DNA from: Globisporangium splendens
Lineage: Eukaryota; Oomycota; Peronosporomycetes; Pythiales; Pythiaceae
Assembly: GCA_006386115.1 (NCBI GenBank)
Contig: VFIW01000007.1
Span: forward strand, 778,693 to 842,692
DNA length: 64,000 nt
Direction of reading: 5' to 3'
In this document: positions 30,393 to 41,873 of the stretch, piece after piece
Layout: each line of letters starts with the position of its first letter
How positions within the stretch are numbered: the first letter of the stretch is position 1
Translations under genes and position numbers: made by a program
The notes under the pieces: model-generated
Databases searched by the model: none
The model's input: the letters and a program-made list of their open reading frames with translations, nothing else
What the model was told of the DNA's origin: nothing

Positions 30393-32666
30393 ATGCCCAC
30401 GTACAATGTGGATAGCGATGGGGACGTTGAGATGACTGTTCCCCACCCTGTGTACGAGCTCGTGGCTGCACCTCGCCTTACTGAATGGAGTCATACTTCG
30501 GTCGTGAAGTGGCAGCGGGAACGTGTTCAGTACGAGCTTAAACTCCGTGAACAGTGCAAAGTGTCTGGAGAAGGTTTCGAGAGCATCATCGTGAGCATCC
30601 GCAACTCCATGGACTCTCGTCTGCTTGAACACCTAAGCAAATACGTGATCAAGAAACCTGTTCACGGCGTCACTGACAATGATGTGAAGATTTTGATTGA
30701 GAAGAAGATCGCAACGCTCAAAAACTCATTCATTCCAGATGTTGACGCGTTGTTTCGGAAGGAACTCAAGATGGACATGAGTGAGAGTGACATCGAGGCT
30801 CGAATCACGAAGTACTTCGTCAGTCTGGATCGCTTGATTGAGAACGAAGGACTGCAAGAGGTGATGGGCTCAGTTCCTGATTCTGACCATACCTACCATG
30901 ACCGAATGAAAATTCGCTGCAAGGTGTTGATCGCAAATTTGATGCCCGACGTACTGAAGACTGACATTGAGCGGCAAGTTGCGTCACGTCATCGAGATGC
31001 GAAGTCAAATGACGTAGTGTTGCACGGACTGATCCTGGACCGTGCGGTGATGCAACATCAGTTTCATCTGATGAACAGAGATGTGAAGCGTCGTCGCCCT
31101 GACGACAACCAAGATCGTCCTCAGGCAAAGCATGGATCCGGAGCCAAACCAGCCGCAACCGCACCAAAGCAAACAGCAAGTTTTTCTCCTCAAGCTCCTC
31201 GTTCTCAGCAATCGCAGCAGAAGCCGCCGCCCAAGACTGGATGCTGGTTTTGCAGGGGCAATCACTGGCTGCAGGACTGCCCAACTGCGACTGAGCAAGA
31301 TAAAGCAGACGCACGGAAGGCGATGTCGGACGTGCGAACGAGAGCTGAGCGACTTAAACAAGTGAAGGTCGGTTGCAGCACACACCCATCCCTGCAGATC
31401 AATGACGTGTTCGAGATGCCACTGTGTCTTGACACTGGTTCAGAATGCAACGTGATTCCAAGAGCAGCAGTGCAAGAGCTCATGCTTTTGGACAGCACTG
31501 TCACACCAGTTCCCATTGCCAAGCCAATTGAAGTTATTGTTGCAGGCGGACGCAAGTATATCAGTGTGGACTCCGTGAGCTTGAACCTCGGTATTACGAC
31601 TGCGGCTGGCCTCGTTCGATTAGTCAACGTCGAATGCCTCGTGCTTGATGCTGACGAGGATGAATTTATCCTGGGCAACATCCTGATGAAATCGCTGGGC
31701 ATCGACGTCAACATGATGTTCGAGCAACTTGCAAGTGAGCGTTTTGAAGCAGACGACAGCGATGACATCCCTGACGACGACTTGGTCGAAGTTGGTGTGT
31801 CTGATGATTTGAGTGGGGAGTTCGAGAGACTCCTTGCTGGAGCCAGACAGAATGGCCTCGGGCCTCTGTTTGTCGAAGAGCTATCAGAACTCCTGCAAAC
31901 CAATTCGGACATTTTCAGGACACGCATCGGTGATGATGAACCTGCAGCAGTGGAACCTCTTCTGGTGGAATTCCGCCCGGGCTCAGTTCCACATCGTTCC
32001 AAGCTTCGCAAGTACCCAGAAGCGCAACGGCAGTTCCTCCACATGTATGTGGCTGAACTCGAAAGGCACGGGCTTGTACGTCGCAATGACAACAGTCGTT
32101 GGGCGTGTGCCTGTTTGCCAGTTCGAAAGAAAGGAACGGACGATTTTCGCATCACTGTTGATTACCGACCTGTGAACAAGCAAACCGTTCCTATTGCCGG
32201 CGCAACGCCGAACCTAGCTGTGGTGACCCAGAGCGTGAGAGGATCGTGTGGTTTCGGGAAGTTTGATTTCTTCAAGGGCTTCTGGCAACTACCGCTGCAC
32301 GAAAGCTGCCAGGAAATGTACAGTTTTCTGACAGAGGACGGTGTGTTCACTCCAACCCGTGTTCCACAAGGAGCATCTGATTCCGCGATGCATTTCCAGA
32401 CCCAGATGCAGAATGTCTTTCGAGACATGCTCTTCGACGCAATTCTTGTCTGGATCGATGATGTTTTGCTTTTCGCACCAACTCCGGAAGCATACATCCT
32501 GAAGCTACGCATGTTCTTTGCCACGGTGTCGAAGCACCGTTTGAAGCTGAACATAAAGAAGTGCGACCTGTTTCTGAAGCGCGTGGTATGGTGTGGAAAG
32601 CTGATCGACGGAGATGGCGTGGAACATGACTCTTCTCGATTGGAGACTCTGCGAAACATGCCCCTG
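30393..32666 (+). pseudogene. Gypsy-B gag–pol, truncated
   Basis: One open frame from MPTYNVDSDGDVEM: gag core (about residues 1–230), zinc knuckle CWFCRGNHWLQDCP (about 288), protease LCLDTGSECNVIP (about 347), RT with DFFKGFWQLPL and catalytic VWIDDVLLF (about 690). It is cut after GDGVEHDSSRLETLRNM, in the RT thumb. Its gag and pol regions align by eye with Gypsy-1, but here they are one fused frame. It has no RNase H or integrase, so it cannot move by itself. Confidence 0.85.
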
Positions 32667-33316
32667 TGTAATGGGCCACAACCAGCCATTACATGAAGGT
32701 GGATCTGTTCCCAGATATAGTGTGGAACACACCACCTTCAGTGTGCATTGTGGAGACACAAATAACAAAGGGATTACGGTAATACAGTCCCCACATGCAC
32801 GTGTGACGTCATTCGATGACGTCACGAGTGTTCTCTGTGCTGATCAGTGCAGAATGTTGTTCTCATGTACTAATCAGTACAGAGTGATGACATCCATGTA
32901 CTAATCAAGTACTGAGTGATGGTTCCTGCTTGGGAAACTGGACTGGCGACGAGACCGACGTGTCTCTGCCATCTCAAGTGAGTGGCGCGAGCCAATCACT
33001 TTGCAGGGATACTATACAAGACTTGAAGTTCAAGCTTCTAGAAGATCCCGTAGGTTCAACCTCAGTGTACCCAAGGTTTTATATATCAGATTCATAGGTT
33101 TTATTGTGCATGTTTAGGTTTTAGTTATAAAACCTGTAGGATCCCTTGGGGTTCATTTGTAAGTAGCGACAGGAACCATAACCATTTTTAATTCAGTTGC
33201 AAATTTTCCTCCAAGCCCTCAAGTCTTCTTCCTCCCTCCAAGTCGGGAGATCGCTTCCTCTGGCACAAGCGTGTGTGCCGTGTTTGAGGGACTGTTGTGA
33301 ACAGCGCCCTCTTACA
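32667..33316 (+). repeat. Gypsy-C 5' LTR
   Basis: Starts with the palindrome-like tgtaatgggccacaaccagc followed by CATTACA and ends CCCTCTTACA. It includes repeated AATCAGTACAGA-type words near 32840–32910. The left neighbour is Gypsy-B RT. Confidence 0.92.
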
Positions 33317-33318
33317 CC

Positions 33319-33336
33319 TGGTAGCACTTCGAGCGG
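33319..33336 (+). other. Gypsy-C primer-binding site
   Basis: TGGTAGCACTTCGAGCGG begins two bases after the 5' LTR. The first eight bases match the complement of an initiator-Met tRNA 3' end; the rest does not match the usual sequence. Confidence 0.55.
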
Positions 33337-33435
33337 TCCTTCCAACGACCCAGTGAAGTGAAGAGGTTTGACGACGCGGCTTTAAGCACGTCGCGCATTC
33401 CTGTCCAAGACCCTGCGAGCATCCTTGTTTGGAAC

Positions 33436-35744
33436 ATGGATGCTACAGGAACCCCACTCGGTCCAGCAGTACCGGAAACTGTCGAGTTGACTATTGAGGG
33501 TTTCCCTCATTTGTCTTCTCATGAGTGGATGGCGCTTGAGCGCATGCGAGATGTCATCGGAGAGGCTGCTGTGGTCAGTCTGCTTCGATCGGCATCTCCG
33601 GAGGACCAGAAGAGCGCGGTGGTCAGTTTCATGCACCACGAGATCATGTCCTCCCGGAAGCAGGTCGCAACCCCTGTTTCCTCACTCAGGACGGTGCCAC
33701 TGAAGCTTGACGTCTCTCCGTATCGCGGCGGAGAGAACGAACCCCTCTCACGATGGTTCGTCGAGTTGGATGCAGCGATCACTGCAAGACAACTGCAAGA
33801 CAACTGCGAGACCCTTCGCAGCAAGTGTTGTTCGCGATGTCCAACCTTGCGGGTCGTGCGAAGAGCTGGGCGTATGGCAAGCGTTTAGTCGATCTAAACT
33901 GCTTCCCCAGCTACGACCATTTCAAGACCGAACTCAAGAAGGCGTTTGAACCTCCACAGAGTGAGTTCCGTGCACGCGCCGAGTTCCTCAAGCTTCGTCA
34001 AGGCCGTTTCGACCTTCACTCGTATGCACAACGTGCTCGCTACTTGGTGTCGAGCATCGTTGACGAGCCGATTGATGCTCCGACGCAAGTCGTGACGTTC
34101 ATGACGGGTCTGAACGATGGTCCGATTCGGAACCAATTGTTCCGCGAGTACCCCAAGGCGCTGGACGAAGCAATCGAACGTGCGATGCAAGAAGAGTTCA
34201 GCATCAAGCAAGCGAAGTTCCATGGGTTTGCGTCGAGACCAATGCGGCAATCGAATGCCGTGCATGATGGTCCCGAGCCCATGGACATCTCGTACATTTC
34301 CACGCCTGGAAATGAGCGTCCTCGCAACGATGGGAAGTGTTTCCGTTGCGGGAAGCCAGGTCACATTGCTCGGAACTGCAAGGTGTCTTTGCCGGGTCGG
34401 CAAACGACACAGGGTGCTCGTTCGAACAACCACGATCGTTCTTACGGTCGTCGGTTCGAGCGGTCACCTGGGCCAAAAAAACGGGAATGGCCAGTAGGGG
34501 CGGGGCCTCCTACTGGCCCGGAAAAGAGGACTGTGGACGTTGTGGAGACACAGGACTCTGGCCCCTATGTGCATCAAGCACATGCAGTTTCCACTATGAG
34601 TGAGAAGAGTGTCAGTCAAACGTCAAGTTTGATCGTTCACAGAGTTCATGTAGACGGTATTGCAACGCCTCTACGAGCTTTGGTTGACACTGGTGCGTCG
34701 AACAACTTTGTTCGAAATGAAGTGATCGTCAGGCATGGCGTCTTCGTGCCTGATGCGAACGAAGAGAAGACAATGATTGTCCGGTTGGCAAATGGGTCAA
34801 CTGTGAAGATGCCGAAGCGCGTGGTGCGCTTGGCAATCAAGTGTGAAGATTTCCGAGGTGAAGACGAGTTCATTTTACTCGACCTCGATGACAAGTTTGA
34901 CATCATCCTGGGAATGCCGTGGTTGAAGCGTTATCAACCTAGCATTGACTGGATGAATATGAAGATCTCCGTTGACAAGTCACGCGATGTTGACTTGTGC
35001 TGCACAACAACGGATGAAGTGGTATGGGTGTACACATCTGTGGAAGAGATCCCAGATGGCCCTTGTGATATTGCGGTGTGCGATGGCCCCCCATGTTCAC
35101 AAGTGGTACCCATTTTGAAGACGACAAACGGAGGTGGAGCAGTCAGGCGCCAGAAAAAGACTGTCTCCTTTGCCATCGACGACAAGAAGGTTCGCGATGG
35201 CGTTGACAAGAGTGAATGGAAGAGGAACAAACACCCTTCCCAAGACAAGAAGAAGAAGACCAGCAAGAGAAGTTTTTCGCCAAGAGTTTTGAGTACCCCT
35301 GATCAAGGTGCAAGTGGTGATGACGAAGGGAGTGTCCAAGCACAAGACACTCCAAGCGAGTTTGCGAATATCGCGGTCTACAATGAAGAAGGTGACGTGG
35401 ATGTAATCCGTCACATGAAGATTGAAAATCCTCCAAGTTCAGTCGGAGAGTTGATTTCCTTGCCATCGATGAGCAAGAAGACACTGGAGCACAGCCTAAC
35501 GAGAGGCGATATTGCGCAGGTGTGTGTGATCGTCGAAATGGTCGACGAAGGCTTCGTCAACACAGCATCAGTGCGGATGCAGATGTGTTGGACGAAAAGA
35601 CACGGAAGGAAAGGTTCGAGGAGCAGTCGTGGGACGCCCTCAAGAAGAACCCCGTGTATGCGCTTGCCAGGGAATATGAAGACATTTTCCCTGACAAGGT
35701 GCCGGACGAACTGCCATTCGACAGAGGCATTCGTCATGAGATAG
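33436..35744 (+). pseudogene. Gypsy-C gag–protease region, frameshifted
   Basis: Begins MDATGTPLGPAVPETVEL. The capsid-like part includes LAGRAKSWAYGKRL and FRARAEFLKLRQGRFDL. The zinc knuckle is CFRCGKPGHIARNC (near 34340) and the protease motif is ALVDTGASNNF (near 34675), followed by DIILGMPWL. An 11-bp tandem duplication (gcaagacaact) at 33781–33802 shifts the gag frame, so the first frame ends at 33888 and the second runs to 35744. A second one-base shift near 35560–35600 leads into the pol frame. In an intact copy gag, protease and pol would form one polyprotein. Confidence 0.85.
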
Positions 35745-38476
35745 ATGTACTTCCTGGCACGAAGTACTGCATCACAAGACAGTGGCCGTTGCCAAAGGAA
35801 CAAGTCGAGGCGATCGACGAGTTCTTTGCACAACGTGCTAAGGCTGGTCATGTGCGGGAGAGCAAGTCTCCGCATTGCAGCCCCACTTTCTGTGTGAAGA
35901 AGGCAACTGGAGGTTGGCGCATTGTTCATGCTTTCAACAAGCTGAACGACGCGACAATTCCAGCCCAGACTCCGGTTCCACGCAAGGACATGATCCTTGA
36001 TGGAATGGTTGGCAGCACCGTCTTTAGTGCTATCGATCTGAAAGATGGGTTCTATCAGATTCGAATGCGCGAAGACGATGTCCCACTAACCGCAGTGAGT
36101 ACCCCGAGTGGTATGCTGTGGGAATGGTTAGTGATGCCACAGGGACTGAAGAATGCTCCTGCGACCTTCAATCGAATCGTCACGAACGTTCTTCGTCCTC
36201 TGCGAACATTTGCACCAAGTTACTTTGACGATATTTTCGTTCATAGTAAGGCCACGAATGGGAAGTCTGATGCCGATGTTCATCTCGATCATCTTCGTCA
36301 AGTTTTCCAGGTCGTGCGTGAGAACAAACTCTACGCAAACTTGAAGAAGTGCATGTTCTTCGCCCCCGAGATCCCTGTTCTCGGTTGTTTTGTGGGCAAG
36401 AGCGGTGTTCGAGTCGATCCGGAGAAGGTCAAAGCTATTGACGATTGGCCAGTGCCAAAGAATGTCAAACAGCTACGACAATGGTTGGGTCTAGCCAACT
36501 ACTTGCACAAGTACACGCGCAATTATGCAGCGTTGGTGCAACCCCTCACACAGCTCTTGAAGAAAGACGTTGAGTGGAAGTGGTCGAAAGACCATCAGAC
36601 GGCATTCGAAGAAGTCAAGAGGAGTCTTCGAGAAGCTCCTGTGTTGGCTCTGCCAAACCACGACAAGCCGTTCCACGTCGTCTGTGATGCGAGCGACTAT
36701 GCCATCGGTTGCGCATTGATGCAACACGATGATGAGGGTCATGAGCGAGTTGTGTCGTATCAGTCACGACAACTCCGACCCGCAGAACGGAACTACCCAG
36801 TTCATGACAAGGAACTTCTGGCGATGAAGTATTCTTTGGTCAAGTTCCGTGTGTATCTGCTTGGCGAGGAGCGCTTTGCTATCTACACTGATCACGCATC
36901 TCTGCGTACGGCAGTGAAGACTCCTCATTTGTCGCAAAGAATGGCGAGATGGTTCTCCTTCTTTGCAGAGTACAACTTTGTTGTACACTACAAGCCAGGC
37001 AAGACGAACATCTTAGCCGATGCGCTGTCAAGACGTCCGGATTACGATCCGAAGACCAAGAGTGAAGACACGGACGGAGCGTGTCGACTCTGTGAAGATG
37101 TTCAAGCGATCGCGGTGCGAGCTGTGACTACAGTGCGAGAAGAGATCGTCGAAGGGTACAAGTCTGACGAAACATGTCAGGACTTGTTGAAGTACTTCAA
37201 GGACCCTTCCGACAAAGCACTGCAAGGTCTTCCGTCGCGCACAAGATCGCGAGTTCACCGCTTCCGAGTACACAATAGGTTGTTGTACTATGCGGTCGAA
37301 CAAGGGGATACAGCAAGGGTTGTTGTTCCCAACGACGAAGGTCTGCGTCATCGACTCTTGTATGAGTACCATGACAGTCCTTCGGGTGGCCATCTCGGAC
37401 GCGAGAAAACGTTTCTCAGTCTTTCCCGGGATTACTACTGGCCACACATGTACAAGTGGGTGCGCAAGTATGTGAGGACTTGCGAGATCTGCCAACGAGT
37501 GAAACCTTCTGGTTCCACGCAGGCACCACTTCGTTCATTGGCTGTCCCATCGGACAGTTGGAAGTCTGTGAGTATGGATTTCATATTCGGACTTCCAAGA
37601 GACACACATGGACGCAATGGCATCCTTGTGTTTGTGGACCGATTCAGCAAGATGGTTCATCTTGCGCCTGTTTCGGACAAGATCTCTGCTGAGAAGACTG
37701 CCAAGGTCTTTGTAGACGTCGTATTCCGTCTACACGGACTACCAGTCGAGATCGTGTCTGACCGTGACACCCGTTTCACGTCCAAGTTCTGGCGTGCACT
37801 GTTCGGACTTCTGGACACCAAGTTGTCCATGTCAACAGCGGCACACCCTGAAACGGACGGTCAAACAGAGCGAGTGAATCGTGTCCTCGAAGACGTGTTG
37901 CGCAGCTACGCAACGTCTTTCAAAGAGTGGAGTGAGTTTCTCCCTCTTGCCGAGTTTGCGTTGAACAACTCCACGCATGTCTCGACAGGTCACTCTCCAT
38001 TTTATGTGAACTATGGCATTCACCCTCGAGTGCCTGCTTCCATAATGGGTGAGGTCTCTACCTTAAGTGGGGGAGGGACTCCGGCTCATGGTAACAAGCC
38101 GAAGTCGTCTTACGACCTGAATGCTGCTTCCGAGTTGAAAGCCAATTTTGACTCGATGAAACCCCTCGACGACCTAACAAGTCGTGAAGAGCAGCAAGTC
38201 GATGACTTTGTTGTGAGGAGACAAGCCGTTGTGAGGTTTGTTCGAGACGCAATCGCGAAGGCTCAGGATCTGCAAAAAGAGCTAGCAGACAAGAGCGGAA
38301 GGAAGAACAAGCAAGTTTATAAAATCAATGATCTTGTATTGCTTAGTGCGGCGAACCTGCCTGAACATGCAGTGTCCAACTTGGGAAGCTCGAAGCTTCT
38401 GCCAAGGTTCATTGGACCGTTCAAGGTAGTGAAATGCAATGGTGATGCCTACACGCTAGACATGCCTACACGCTAG
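35522..38476 (+). pseudogene. Gypsy-C pol: RT, RNase H, integrase
   Basis: About 980 codons. RT: VFSAIDLKDGFYQI and catalytic YFDDIFVHS. RNase H: HVVCDASDYAIGCAL, ELLAMKYSL, AIYTDHASL and ILADALSRR. Integrase: zinc motif HDSPSGGHLG with CEICQRVKPS, then Asp in SMDFIFGLP, Asp in IVSDRDTRFTS and Glu in DGQTERVNRVLED. The GPY-like end is LLPRFIGPFKVVKCNGDAYTL. The frame is cut just after this by a 17-bp tandem repeat expansion (38447–38507) that adds stops before the chromodomain segment. Confidence 0.9.
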
Positions 38477-38507
38477 ACATGCCTACACGCTAGACATACC
38501 TACACGC
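38447..38507. repeat. 17-bp tandem repeat breaking Gypsy-C pol
   Basis: gcctacacgctagacat repeated at 38447, 38464 and 38481, then a partial fourth copy. The expected reading through one unit is GDAYTLD-PTRMRLHPTF, as in Gypsy-D, so two units (34 bp) are extra and shift the frame. Confidence 0.9.
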
Positions 38508-39299
38508 ATGCGTCTACACCCGACATTTTATGTGGGTAGACTAAAGCCTCACCTTCCAAGTGGATCTGCGGATCCTACGAGATCTTCCGCAAACGATCGA
38601 GCTGATCGTGAAGCTTCTCCACGTGATTGCGAAGAGCAAACAGCTCATCGCTCTGGAGATTCTTCTCGGCGTACAGGAGTTGCAGGACGTCGAAGGATTG
38701 GTCCTTCACTGCCTCCAACGCTTGAAGACGAGAATGGTACTCACCACGAAGTACCTCGAGAGCCGAACCTGCCTCTTCCACAGAGCGCAACAGGCGATCG
38801 TGAGCCAACTCACGAGACTTCTCGTTCTTCTGGAGTCGGACAAGTTCGCCCTGAACCTGTTGGAACCGTTCCTCGAAACGGGACTCCAAAGCCGAACACT
38901 GGGCAGAACCTTCTGTCAGGACGTCGATCTTCGACTCATGATCGGCGACAAGGTTCTCGAGACTCTCGCAGCGTTCCTCAAGTGTCGAACAACGCTACTG
39001 CAAAGCCTCGATTTGCCCACGATGAGCACTCTTCCACTTCCAGAGTCGCTCAATCGTTTTCTCGTTCAGCCCCACCCCCGTTATTAGACTCTCAGGGAGA
39101 GCATCGCTGGGTGGTTGAGTCGATTGTTGATCATGAAGATCGACCGACTCATCGTCGGGGAAAGAAGCAGTTGAACCATCAACGCTTCTACAGAGTTCGG
39201 TGGCGTGGATATCCACCGAGCTCGGACACGTGGGAGCCTCGTCAGACATTGGAGTCTGATGTTCCCGACGTGGTCCGCAGCTATGAGAACTGCTTGTAG
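38508..39299 (+). pseudogene. Gypsy-C pol C-terminus: linker and chromodomain
   Basis: Starts MRLHPTFYVGRLKPH, the conserved end of the integrase region, then a ~170-residue polar linker rich in Ser, Arg, Pro and Gly. The chromodomain follows: HRWVVESIVDHEDRP, FYRVRWRGYPPSSDTWEP, ending VPDVVRSYENCL. It was fused to pol before the 17-bp repeat expansion. The poorly conserved linker coincides with the antisense frame described at 38575–39641, which may explain its odd composition. Confidence 0.85.
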
Positions 39300-39641
39300 C
39301 GTCGCCAGGGGCGACACTACGACGACCAGAGCTACGATTCGCTCTGTCGTCAGCGGGAGTTCTTCTTTGGGCACGATCATTGCCACGACGAAGAAGACGC
39401 TCCATCTTGTTCTCATTCTCAAGACAAACAAATGTTCGCCATGAGTCTCTCTGGGCTGCGATGTGTTGGTTCGGATCATCGCGATCGTTGATCCGACGCC
39501 AACTGAAGAACCGCTCCTTGTAGAACTCGAGCTCCCCTTCTTCTTCAGAATGGGAGAAATGTCGAAGAGTTCTGGAGCTGTCTGCTGTCGCTTGGACGAC
39601 GGACGTTCTTCACGGTTCACTTGGTCACTTGGTCGCTTCAT
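38575..39641 (-). CDS. Antisense ORF of Gypsy-C (coiled-coil protein), one frameshift and one stop
   Basis: On the strand opposite pol, a frame starts at the ATG at 39641 (MKRPSDQVNREERPSSKR), continues after a one-base shift near 39530 as GELEFYKERFFSWRR, QRDSWRTFVCLENENKMERL and LNEKTIERLWKWKSAHRG, has a single TAG at 38995, then runs on in the same frame as a regular coiled coil (STLEERCESLENLVADHESK) to 38577. Total is about 355 codons. A related antisense frame occurs in Gypsy-D (40370–41873). Shared features are an EFY-F box, W-FV followed by RL-R-N, RLWK or ELWK, and a C-terminal coiled coil. Function unknown. It would need a promoter reading leftward from the 3' UTR or LTR. Confidence 0.55.
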
Positions 39642-39717
39642 TGCCGAATGAAAAGTGAACTGCTCCGAAAGGTCTGCAAAAGTACGCAAGGTACTTGTGA
39701 CTTTAAGGAGGGGATGA

Positions 39718-40368
39718 TGTAATGGGCCACAACCAGCCATTACATGAAGGTGGATCTGTCCCCAGATATAGTGTGTCACACACCACCTTCAGCGTGCATT
39801 GTGGAGACACAAATAACAAAGGGATTACGGTAAGACAGTCCCCACATGCACGTGTGACGTCATTCGATGACGTCACGAGTGTTCTCTGTGCCGATCAGTA
39901 CAGAATGTTGTTCTCATGTACTAATCAGTACAGAGCAATGACATCCATGTACTAATCAAGTACTGAGTGATGGTTCCTGCTTGGGGAACTGGACTGGCGA
40001 CGAGACCGACGTGTCTCTGCCACCTGGAGTGAGTGGCGCGAGCCAATCACTTTGCAGGGATTTTATACAAGACTTGAAGTTCAAGCTTCTAGAAGATCCC
40101 GTAGGTTCAACCTCAGTGTACCCAAGGTTTTTATATATCAGATTCATAGGTTTTATTGTGTATGTTTATGTTTTAGTTATGAAAGCTGTAGGAGCCCTTG
40201 GGGTTCATTAGCAAGTAGCGACAGGAACCATAACCATTTTTAATTCAGTTGCAAATTTTCCTCCAAGCCCTCGAGTCTTCTTCCTCCCTCCAAGTCGGGA
40301 GATCGCTTCCTCTGGCACAAGCGTGTGTGCCGTGTTTGAGGGACTGTTGTGAACAGCGCCCTCTTACA
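39718..40368 (+). repeat. Gypsy-C 3' LTR
   Basis: 651 bp, preceded by the purine tract. It differs from the 5' LTR by roughly 25 substitutions and one T insertion near 40131. Gypsy-D abuts it directly on the right. Confidence 0.92.
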
Positions 40369-40369
40369 T

Positions 40370-41873
40370 TGGGAGGAAGAAGCCGAGTCTTCTTCCGTTG
40401 ACCGTTCGAATCTCAAACGAAACGAAGCGAAACGTTCGTCGTCCGCGGCCTTCTTGAATGAGCCTACGCGGAAGAAGCGTCGTGAGGAGGGATCTCCTCA
40501 CGGAGAAACGAGCGGATCCACCGTGGCGGTTGCCATTTCCGATGTCGGAGCGTCGGAAAGCGCGGCATCTGCCAACACGATGGAAAATCTCGGTCGGGAA
40601 GGATTAGCGTCAGCTGATCCCGACCTGGTGAATGTAGCGAGAAATATCCTTCTCTCGCTGGACGCGTCCAATTGTGAACTGGAAGCTGTCGATCCACTCG
40701 AGGACTTGCTCTTCGATGTGGAATCCGAATCGGATGCGCAGGTTACTGCGTCATCGGGAAATAGCGAGTTGCCACGCTATCTTGCCTTTCCGGCGGAGGA
40801 GAAGGATCCGGTGACGGGTCCTTCTGAAGGGATGGATTTCGCCCCTTCTAGCTGGAGTCACTTATGGGCGCCCAAACCCAATTGGGTTCGTGCGCATCGT
40901 GGCACCCAGCGTGCGGGCACTCACGCGCTGTACGATGTTAGTACCATCAAGGATGATGACTTCGTCCTTCGACAGAACTTCTATCCCAAAGGCGCGCGAG
41001 GAGTTTTACATCGACCTTTTCCATTCGATGCGGTACTTCGATGGTCGATCGAAGTCAAAGAAGTCTCACAGCGCTGAGAAACAAGCGCTGTTCCTTTCGC
41101 AAGCGTGGGGTGCCTTCGTTGTGAATTTCAACGAAGACGCTGCGAAGTGTATCTCTCGATTGCGAGATAATCGGGATAAGTTCCTCCGGCACAATGCCGT
41201 TGGAAAGTTGTTGGCGATCCACGAGGAATGCGTGGATCTTGGGGTTCCGTGTGGAGTCAAGACCACACCGAGGGGCTGCCGCATCTGCACCAGCGATGAT
41301 CCTCAGTTGACTGAGGAGCACCTTCGTGGTTACAACGGCGTGATGCTTCCTCGCGGATTGCAAGATCGAATCCGCGAGTTGTGGAAGCGAGAGTCGATTA
41401 GCGTCGACTCTCGTACTGCTGCACCAAGCCAGGAACATCGGCTTGGAGCATCGCGGCCGGTTCCCAGGTATCTCGATCTGGTGGGTAACCAAGCCAACGA
41501 ACGCGATAGACGCGCTCCTTCTTCCCTCGCGACGATCGATCGCGATGAGCAAGTATCTTCTCCACGATCCAGCGTTGGTTCCCCTCGGAGTCTCGCAACG
41601 GAGGAGCTGGAGGAGGGAAGATCTGTTCGTGACTCTGAGGCGCATCCTCAGAGTGATCAGCGCCTTCTTGATCGGCTAAAGTACGCTGAGCGGGAGAACG
41701 AGGTTCTCCGACTTCGGGCCGAGCTGAGCGAGATGATCGCGAAGCACGAGCGGCTCGAGGGACGGCTTTCGAGGCTCGAGGCTGACCACAAGCTTGTGCT
41801 TGGGATCCTTCGCGACCACGGTCTCCTGAAGAGGAAGAGACCAACGAGTCATCGTGGCGATGATACGCTTTGA
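40370..41873 (+). CDS. Antisense ORF of Gypsy-D (coiled-coil protein), frameshifted once
   Basis: On the strand opposite Gypsy-D pol. The first frame (40370–41077) carries NLKRNEAKRSSSAAFLNEP and an acidic middle. It changes frame by one base near 40990 (in CCCAAAGGCG) and continues as AREEFYIDLFHSMRYF, LSQAWGAFVVNFNEDAAK, ISRLRDNRDKFLR, RGLQDRIRELWKRES, then a coiled coil, YAERENEVLRLRAELSEMIA, to 41873. The start lies in lost sequence left of the LTR border. About 500 codons remain. Cysteines near CGVKTTPRGCRIC may bind metal. The last ~475 nt overlap the chromodomain frame on the other strand. No known family recognised. Confidence 0.55.

Larger units (their letters stand above)
29858..32666 (+). 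mobile_element. Gypsy-B: Ty3/Gypsy element truncated in RT
   Basis: Starts with an LTR-like region inside the LINE fragment and continues into a fused gag–pol frame. It stops inside the reverse transcriptase where the Gypsy-C 5' LTR begins. The remainder of pol and the 3' LTR are absent even on the far side of Gypsy-C, so this is not a simple nested insertion. Confidence 0.8.
32667..40368 (+). mobile_element. Gypsy-C: full-length chromodomain Ty3/Gypsy, mutated
   Basis: A 7.7-kb element with ~650-bp LTRs, a TGGTAGCA primer site, gag–pol, a chromodomain and a purine tract (AAGGAGGGGATGA) before the 3' LTR. The LTRs differ at roughly 25 positions by eye (about 4%), so it is older than Gypsy-1. 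Flanking 5-mers (CCCTG left, TTGGG right) do not match, suggesting loss of one flank by recombination. Three frame breaks inactivate it. Confidence 0.93.

Noticed and set aside
38560..39087. 175-codon plus-strand frame in the Gypsy-C 3' region
   Set aside because: It is a third frame of the region already explained by the sense linker and the antisense coiled coil, and has no domain.
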